64,000 nucleotides of DNA from Olivibacter jilunii (lineage in GTDB: Bacteria; Bacteroidota; Bacteroidia; Sphingobacteriales; Sphingobacteriaceae). Made by a program: the position numbers and the translations under genes. Under the pieces are notes generated by a model. The model worked only from the letters and a program-made list of their open reading frames with translations. It did no database searches and was not told the DNA's origin. This document shows positions 60,482-64,000 of the stretch, one piece after another. How positions within the stretch are numbered: position 1 is the first letter of the stretch; each line of letters starts with the position of its first letter. The DNA lies in assembly GCF_900607235.1 (NCBI RefSeq), contig NZ_LR027849.1:434001-498000 (forward strand), written 5' to 3'.

Positions 60482-61558
60482 ATGTGGAATAAAACAAAAT
60501 TTACAAAGCTATTGGGTATAGATTTCCCGATCGTTCAGGGACCCTTCGGTGGTGGATTGTCATCAGTCAGCCTCACAAGCACAGTTTCAAATGCAGGGGC
60601 GTTGGGTTCTTTCGGTGGGCAGCCTTTTTCTGCTCGGGAAATTATCAACATTTGCAATGAAATTAAAAAGAACACGAATAAACCCTTCAATATTAATTTG
60701 TGGGTTAATGACCGTGATAGCCGTTTAGCTACGTTTGGCGATGATGACTATAAAAAACTTACAGAATTGTTTAAGCCCTATTTTAACGAACTTGGTTTAC
60801 CAATTCCCCCAAAACCGACAGATTTGGGGACGAAATTTGAAGAGCAGGTAGAAGCGATATTTGAAGCAAAACCTGCTGTATTTAGTTTTGTTTACGGCAT
60901 TCCGCCACAACCTATTTTAGCAAGATGCAAAGCACTTGGAATAAAGACCGTTGGTGCCGCTACTACGGTAGATGAAGCTATTGCCTTGCAGCATGCAGGT
61001 GTAGATGCTATTGTAGCAACAGGATTTGAAGCGGGCGGGCATAGGGTTTCCTTTTTACAGTCAGCAGAAGATTCGCTGACAGGCACTTTTGCACTAATAC
61101 CACAAGTTGCAGATGCAGTCAACATTCCGATAATAGCAGCAGGAGGAATAACTGATGCAAGAGGAATACAGGCCGCACTAGCATTAGGTGCCGATGCCGT
61201 ACAGATGGGGACTGCGTTTTTAGCAACAGAACAATCAAACGCATCGCAAGATTATAAAGACAAATTATTCACATCTGATGCCAAACATACATCGCTAACG
61301 AAGGTATTTACAGGCAGACTTTCAAGAGGAATACGCAACAGAATAACGGAAGAGTTAAAACCTTTTGAATACTTATTAGCTCCATATCCTTTGCAAAGCA
61401 AATTTATGGGAAATTTGAAAGCCTATCCTGCCACCTATGATACCAACCCGGACCTCAGTTCATATTGGGCAGGACAAGCAGCGGCTTTACTGAAACACCG
61501 AGATGCAAAAACCTTGATAGAGACTTTGGTAAAAGACATGAATAAAAAGACCTTCTAG
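60482..61558 (+). CDS. Nitronate monooxygenase
   Basis: A 358-aa FMN-dependent TIM-barrel protein. IDFPIVQGPFGGGLSS at the N-terminus, GAATTVDEAIALQHAGVDAIVATGFEAGGHR with the active-site His, IIAAGGITDARGIQAALALGADAVQMGTAFLAT (given by its first and last parts) bind FMN phosphate. It oxidises toxic nitroalkanes and nitronates. It lies 57 bp after the YceI gene and is likely co-transcribed. Confidence 0.92.
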   Translation: MWNKTKFTKLLGIDFPIVQGPFGGGLSSVSLTSTVSNAGALGSFGGQPFSAREIINICNEIKKNTNKPFNINLWVNDRDSRLATFGDDDYKKLTELFKPYFNELGLPIPPKPTDLGTKFEEQVEAIFEAKPAVFSFVYGIPPQPILARCKALGIKTVGAATTVDEAIALQHAGVDAIVATGFEAGGHRVSFLQSAEDSLTGTFALIPQVADAVNIPIIAAGGITDARGIQAALALGADAVQMGTAFLATEQSNASQDYKDKLFTSDAKHTSLTKVFTGRLSRGIRNRITEELKPFEYLLAPYPLQSKFMGNLKAYPATYDTNPDLSSYWAGQAAALLKHRDAKTLIETLVKDMNKKTF

Positions 61559-61678
61559 ATTTAAATGTCAGTCCTCGATATCTGTGGCCGCTACATCTGG
61601 AAGCAATCTACAAAGTTTGTTCAGTTATAGATATCTGTCAGGATTTGACAAACCTAAAAAAGTGAGAATAGAAAAATT

Positions 61679-61807
61679 CTAAATGTGTTTCTGTCCTTCG
61701 CGGTTTGTAAAATTATGTTTAACTTTAACTAGGTCTTGGCCATTATCGACGGTTACTTCCTTAAAATTACCTGCCACATACTGTTCGATTTCCTTGTCGT
61801 TGCCCAT
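61679..61807 (-). CDS. Putative 42-aa protein or gene fragment within a repeat
   Basis: Minus-strand frame with ATG at 61807: MGNDKEIEQYVAGNFKEVTV, then DNGQDLVKVKHNFTNREGQK. The composition is protein-like. A damaged copy exists at 56341-56430. It may be a real small gene or the 5' part of a longer one that was cut. Confidence 0.35.
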   Translation of the reverse strand: MGNDKEIEQYVAGNFKEVTVDNGQDLVKVKHNFTNREGQKHI

Positions 61808-61812
61808 AAAAA
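61734..61812 (-). repeat. Intact copy of the segment also found at 56341-56430
   Basis: Thirty-six identical bases (61734-61769) plus a matching end (CCCATAAAAA). It covers the 5' two thirds of the 42-aa frame. Confidence 0.75.
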
Positions 61813-61975
61813 AATGTGTTATTTATTTCACTTATTCGCTAATATTTCTTTATTTCGGGTATTAAGTGTTTAAATGACATCTGTAAAATTTGCCATTTAG
61901 TGCTAGGCTAACCAATAAACGCTAATGAACTAATTGCCTGAAAGCAAGAGGATCAATAGACTGAAATCGTAAATT

Positions 61976-63373
61976 ATGAAATTAGACTTAAACAATTGTC
62001 CCAAAGTGGGGATATTAGCTGCATTACTCTGTATATTGAGTTCAAGTGGGTTCGCGCAGAACCCGATCATCCAAACAAAACATACGGCAGACCCAGCTCC
62101 TATGGTGTATAAGGACACGGTATACTTATACACAGGTCATGACGAGGATGATGCTTTTGGGTTTAAAATGACGGATTGGCTGCTCTATACGTCGACCGAT
62201 ATGGTTAACTGGCAGGATCGCGGTCCTGTAGCTTCATTGAAAAATTTTAAATGGGTCGATGCAGATAATGGTGCCTGGGCGGCCCAATGTGTAGAACGCA
62301 ATGGAAAGTTTTATCTCTACTGTACTGTGCCAGGAGGTGTCGGGATAGGTGTACTGGTTTCTGACAGTCCCTACGGGCCGTTTGTTGATCCCATTGGTAA
62401 ACCCTTGGTGAAAAATTCCAATGAAGATATAGATCCAACGGTTATGATCGATGACGACGGTCAAGCGTATATGTATTGGGGAAATCCTAACCTGTGGTAT
62501 GTTAAGCTCAAGGAAGACATGATTTCGATTGATGGTGAAATCGTTAAGGATTCATCATTCGCTAAACTTGAAGGGCAGAAAGACCCATTTCGCTATCAGG
62601 AAGGACCTTGGGCGTGGAAAAAAAACGGGAACTATTATATGGCCTACGCTTCAACTTGCTGTCCGGAAGGAATAGGCTATGCGATGGGAAAATCAGCGAC
62701 AGGTCCCTGGGTCTTTAAGGGAATGATTATGGATCGCAATAGCCGATCCAATGGTAACCATCCCGGTATTATAGACTATAAGGGTAAGTCGTATGTATTT
62801 GGATTTAATTATGAAATACTCAAGAAAACAATGAGCAAGCATTATGAGAGACGGTCCGTCTGTTTAACCCAGCTGGTTTATAATGAAGACGGCACACTGA
62901 AAGAACTGCCATTTTGGACATCTGAAAGTGTAGAACCTGTAGGGACACTTAACCCTTACCGGAGAACCGAGGCAGAAACAATCGCTTTTAGTGAAGGGCT
63001 CAAAACCGAAAAGCAAACGGAATGGGAGCGTAATATCCCTTGGGATAAAGGAGCGAAGATAGCTGATCGGGTAGTGGTTTCATCTATACACAATGGAGAT
63101 CATCTCATGGTTCGGGCAATAGACTTTTCCAAGGGTATAAAATCCTTAGACGTTAATGTTGCGTCGCTTTATGGAGGCAAGATCGAGGTTTATTTGGATA
63201 GCATCAATGGGCCGTTGTTAGGTGTAGTGAACGTTAATACGCAGGGTGAGGGTGATATCTTTCGTACAGTTAACGGGTCCATGAAAAATATAACGGGTAA
63301 ACACGATGTTTTTTTTGTTTTCAAAGGAAAAAAAGATTTATTCTATTTTGATTGGTGGCAGTTTAAATCTTAA
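61976..63373 (+). CDS. GH43 family glycoside hydrolase with C-terminal CBM6-like domain
   Basis: A 465-aa secreted enzyme (signal peptide 1-27, FAQ). The five-bladed propeller has the three GH43 acids: D39 in HTADPAPMVY (base), D153 in DIDPTVMIDDDG (pKa modulator) and E209 in YQEGPWAW (acid). The C-terminal 130 residues (YRRTEAETIAF to FDWWQFK) are a CBM6-like beta-sandwich. Activities are usually arabinofuranosidase or xylosidase. It is apart from the PUL but might act on the same arabinose-containing glycans. Confidence 0.92.
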   Translation: MKLDLNNCPKVGILAALLCILSSSGFAQNPIIQTKHTADPAPMVYKDTVYLYTGHDEDDAFGFKMTDWLLYTSTDMVNWQDRGPVASLKNFKWVDADNGAWAAQCVERNGKFYLYCTVPGGVGIGVLVSDSPYGPFVDPIGKPLVKNSNEDIDPTVMIDDDGQAYMYWGNPNLWYVKLKEDMISIDGEIVKDSSFAKLEGQKDPFRYQEGPWAWKKNGNYYMAYASTCCPEGIGYAMGKSATGPWVFKGMIMDRNSRSNGNHPGIIDYKGKSYVFGFNYEILKKTMSKHYERRSVCLTQLVYNEDGTLKELPFWTSESVEPVGTLNPYRRTEAETIAFSEGLKTEKQTEWERNIPWDKGAKIADRVVVSSIHNGDHLMVRAIDFSKGIKSLDVNVASLYGGKIEVYLDSINGPLLGVVNVNTQGEGDIFRTVNGSMKNITGKHDVFFVFKGKKDLFYFDWWQFKS

Positions 63374-63525
63374 ATTTAAGGTAAAGAATAAAGGGAGAAA
63401 TGTGGTAATTGTATTTTAAAAAACGGAAGATGAAGCGATAACGAACAATCATCAATTTGGTGAATTGAGTAAATTTCTGAAAGTCATTTTCTATAGTTAA
63501 GAAGAGAAATCTTAAAAAATGTGAT

Positions 63526-64000
63526 ATGAACGGCCAGGTCATACCTCCTTCTTCAACACTTGCCGATTACATTCGGTTCTTCTGGTTTGCAGAGGGCAGT
63601 GCTACGCAGGATACACCCTTTGTTCATCATGCCTTCGCTTACCCTTGTCCCGAACTCGTGTTCTGTTACAAAGGTCAATTTCAATTCCAAACAGCTTTTG
63701 AAGCAGAAAAAAAATTATCTCCTGGAATTTACGGGCAAACGCAGACCTTCGGTAAAGTCGCTTCAACTACAGATTTTGGTGTTTTTGGATTTTATTTATT
63801 TCCACACGCACTTCCACAATTATTCGGACTACCGGCGAACGAGCTGACCAACGAATCGGCGGACATTAAATCACTCTGTGGCAAAGAAGGTGAAATTCTC
63901 GAAGAAGAAATCATGCTGGCCAAGAACAACCACCAGCGAATTGAGCTGGTAAGCGATTTCTTAACAAGACGCTTAAAAAATGCGAAGACTACGAACATCC
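63526..64000 (+). CDS. AraC family regulator, N-terminal part (3' cut by window end)
   Basis: The frame beginning MNGQVIPPSSTLADYIRFFW is open to the window end. YIRFFWFAEG, then YPCPELVFCYKGQF, GQTQTFGKVA and FGFYLFPHALPQLFGLPANELT correspond to the N-terminal domain (DUF6597 type) of AraC regulators in Bacteroidota. The DNA-binding domain would lie beyond base 64000. The start position may be off by one base. Confidence 0.75.
   Translation, partial: MNGQVIPPSSTLADYIRFFWFAEGSATQDTPFVHHAFAYPCPELVFCYKGQFQFQTAFEAEKKLSPGIYGQTQTFGKVASTTDFGVFGFYLFPHALPQLFGLPANELTNESADIKSLCGKEGEILEEEIMLAKNNHQRIELVSDFLTRRLKNAKTTNI

Larger units (their letters stand above)
61559..61975. other. 417-bp stretch with a small repeat-borne ORF
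   Basis: The left half holds the 42-codon minus-strand frame at 61679-61807. The right half is the AT-rich upstream region of the GH43 gene, with no exact -7 match found. Confidence 0.45.

Noticed and set aside
1-64000. CRISPR arrays, tRNA or rRNA genes, intact insertion sequences, integrases
   Set aside because: No regular spaced repeats, no cloverleaf or rRNA-like sequence, and no transposase or recombinase motif were seen in reading both strands.

Overview
The window looks like chromosomal DNA of a Bacteroidota member, most likely Sphingobacteriaceae (Sphingobacterium, Pedobacter or Olivibacter type). The reasons are three SusC/SusD-type loci or parts of them, a DUF6520/MauE/TlpA set, LytTR and AraC regulators of the Bacteroidota type, Bacteroidota-style -7 boxes (TAnnTTTG) and the absence of strong Shine-Dalgarno sequences. 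I saw no rRNA, tRNA, CRISPR array or intact insertion sequence.

Layout. 0-4.5 kb: the end of an Hsp20 gene, then a Crp/Fnr regulator with a sulfide/persulfide detoxification operon (TauE/SafE permease, CstB-like persulfide dioxygenase-rhodanese fusion, two YeeE/YedE half-transporters). A 23-bp motif is repeated in front of the first two sulfur genes. 4.5-11.5 kb: a clearly GC-richer mutasome cassette (imuA-imuB-dnaE2-alkB) divergent from an XRE-S24 (LexA-like) repressor, with a near-perfect palindrome in the shared control region. xth and a small conserved gene follow. 12.6-21.6 kb: an AT-rich accessory island with defence character. It holds an HNH-type protein with a small membrane partner, a nucleotidyl-cyclase-like protein translationally coupled to an sce7725/Beta-family protein, a convergent sce7726-type PD-(D/E)xK protein, an RloC/PrrC-like AAA_13 ATPase with a zinc hook and an R-E-H triad, a shortened SNase-like nuclease and an XRE regulator.

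22-31.6 kb: a SusC-SusD-TlpA-like operon, facing DUF6520 and MauE-like genes and two paralogous AraC regulators. 31.6-35.3 kb: an HTTM (gamma-carboxylase/SdpB-like) membrane protein with two co-transcribed small proteins, divergent from a LytTR/histidine-kinase two-component system. Direct repeats lie in the shared control region. 35.4-37.7 kb: a conserved cassette of unknown role (DUF5675 L,D-peptidase-like protein, a 255-aa protein, two small membrane proteins). 37.8-39.9 kb: a redox-stress trio (NmrA-like, azoreductase, HxlR).

40.4-55.7 kb: a polysaccharide utilization locus with GH140, GntR, GH3, SGNH hydrolase, an 844-aa uncharacterised secreted protein, SusD, SusC, an arabinose/fucose-isomerase-like enzyme and an MFS sugar transporter. 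The likely logic is outer-membrane capture of a plant-type glycan, periplasmic trimming, import of the freed sugar by the MFS protein and isomerisation in the cytosol. Degraded direct repeats lie on both flanks. 56-64 kb: gene remnants, an ECF sigma factor with a membrane protein and an esterase, a Crp/YceI/nitronate monooxygenase set, a GH43 enzyme and the start of an AraC regulator cut by the window end.

All functions are from sequence reading alone. The strongest candidates for new biology are the cyclase-like/sce7725/sce7726 module (15.4-18.1 kb) and the HTTM-small peptide-LytTR module (31.6-35.3 kb).
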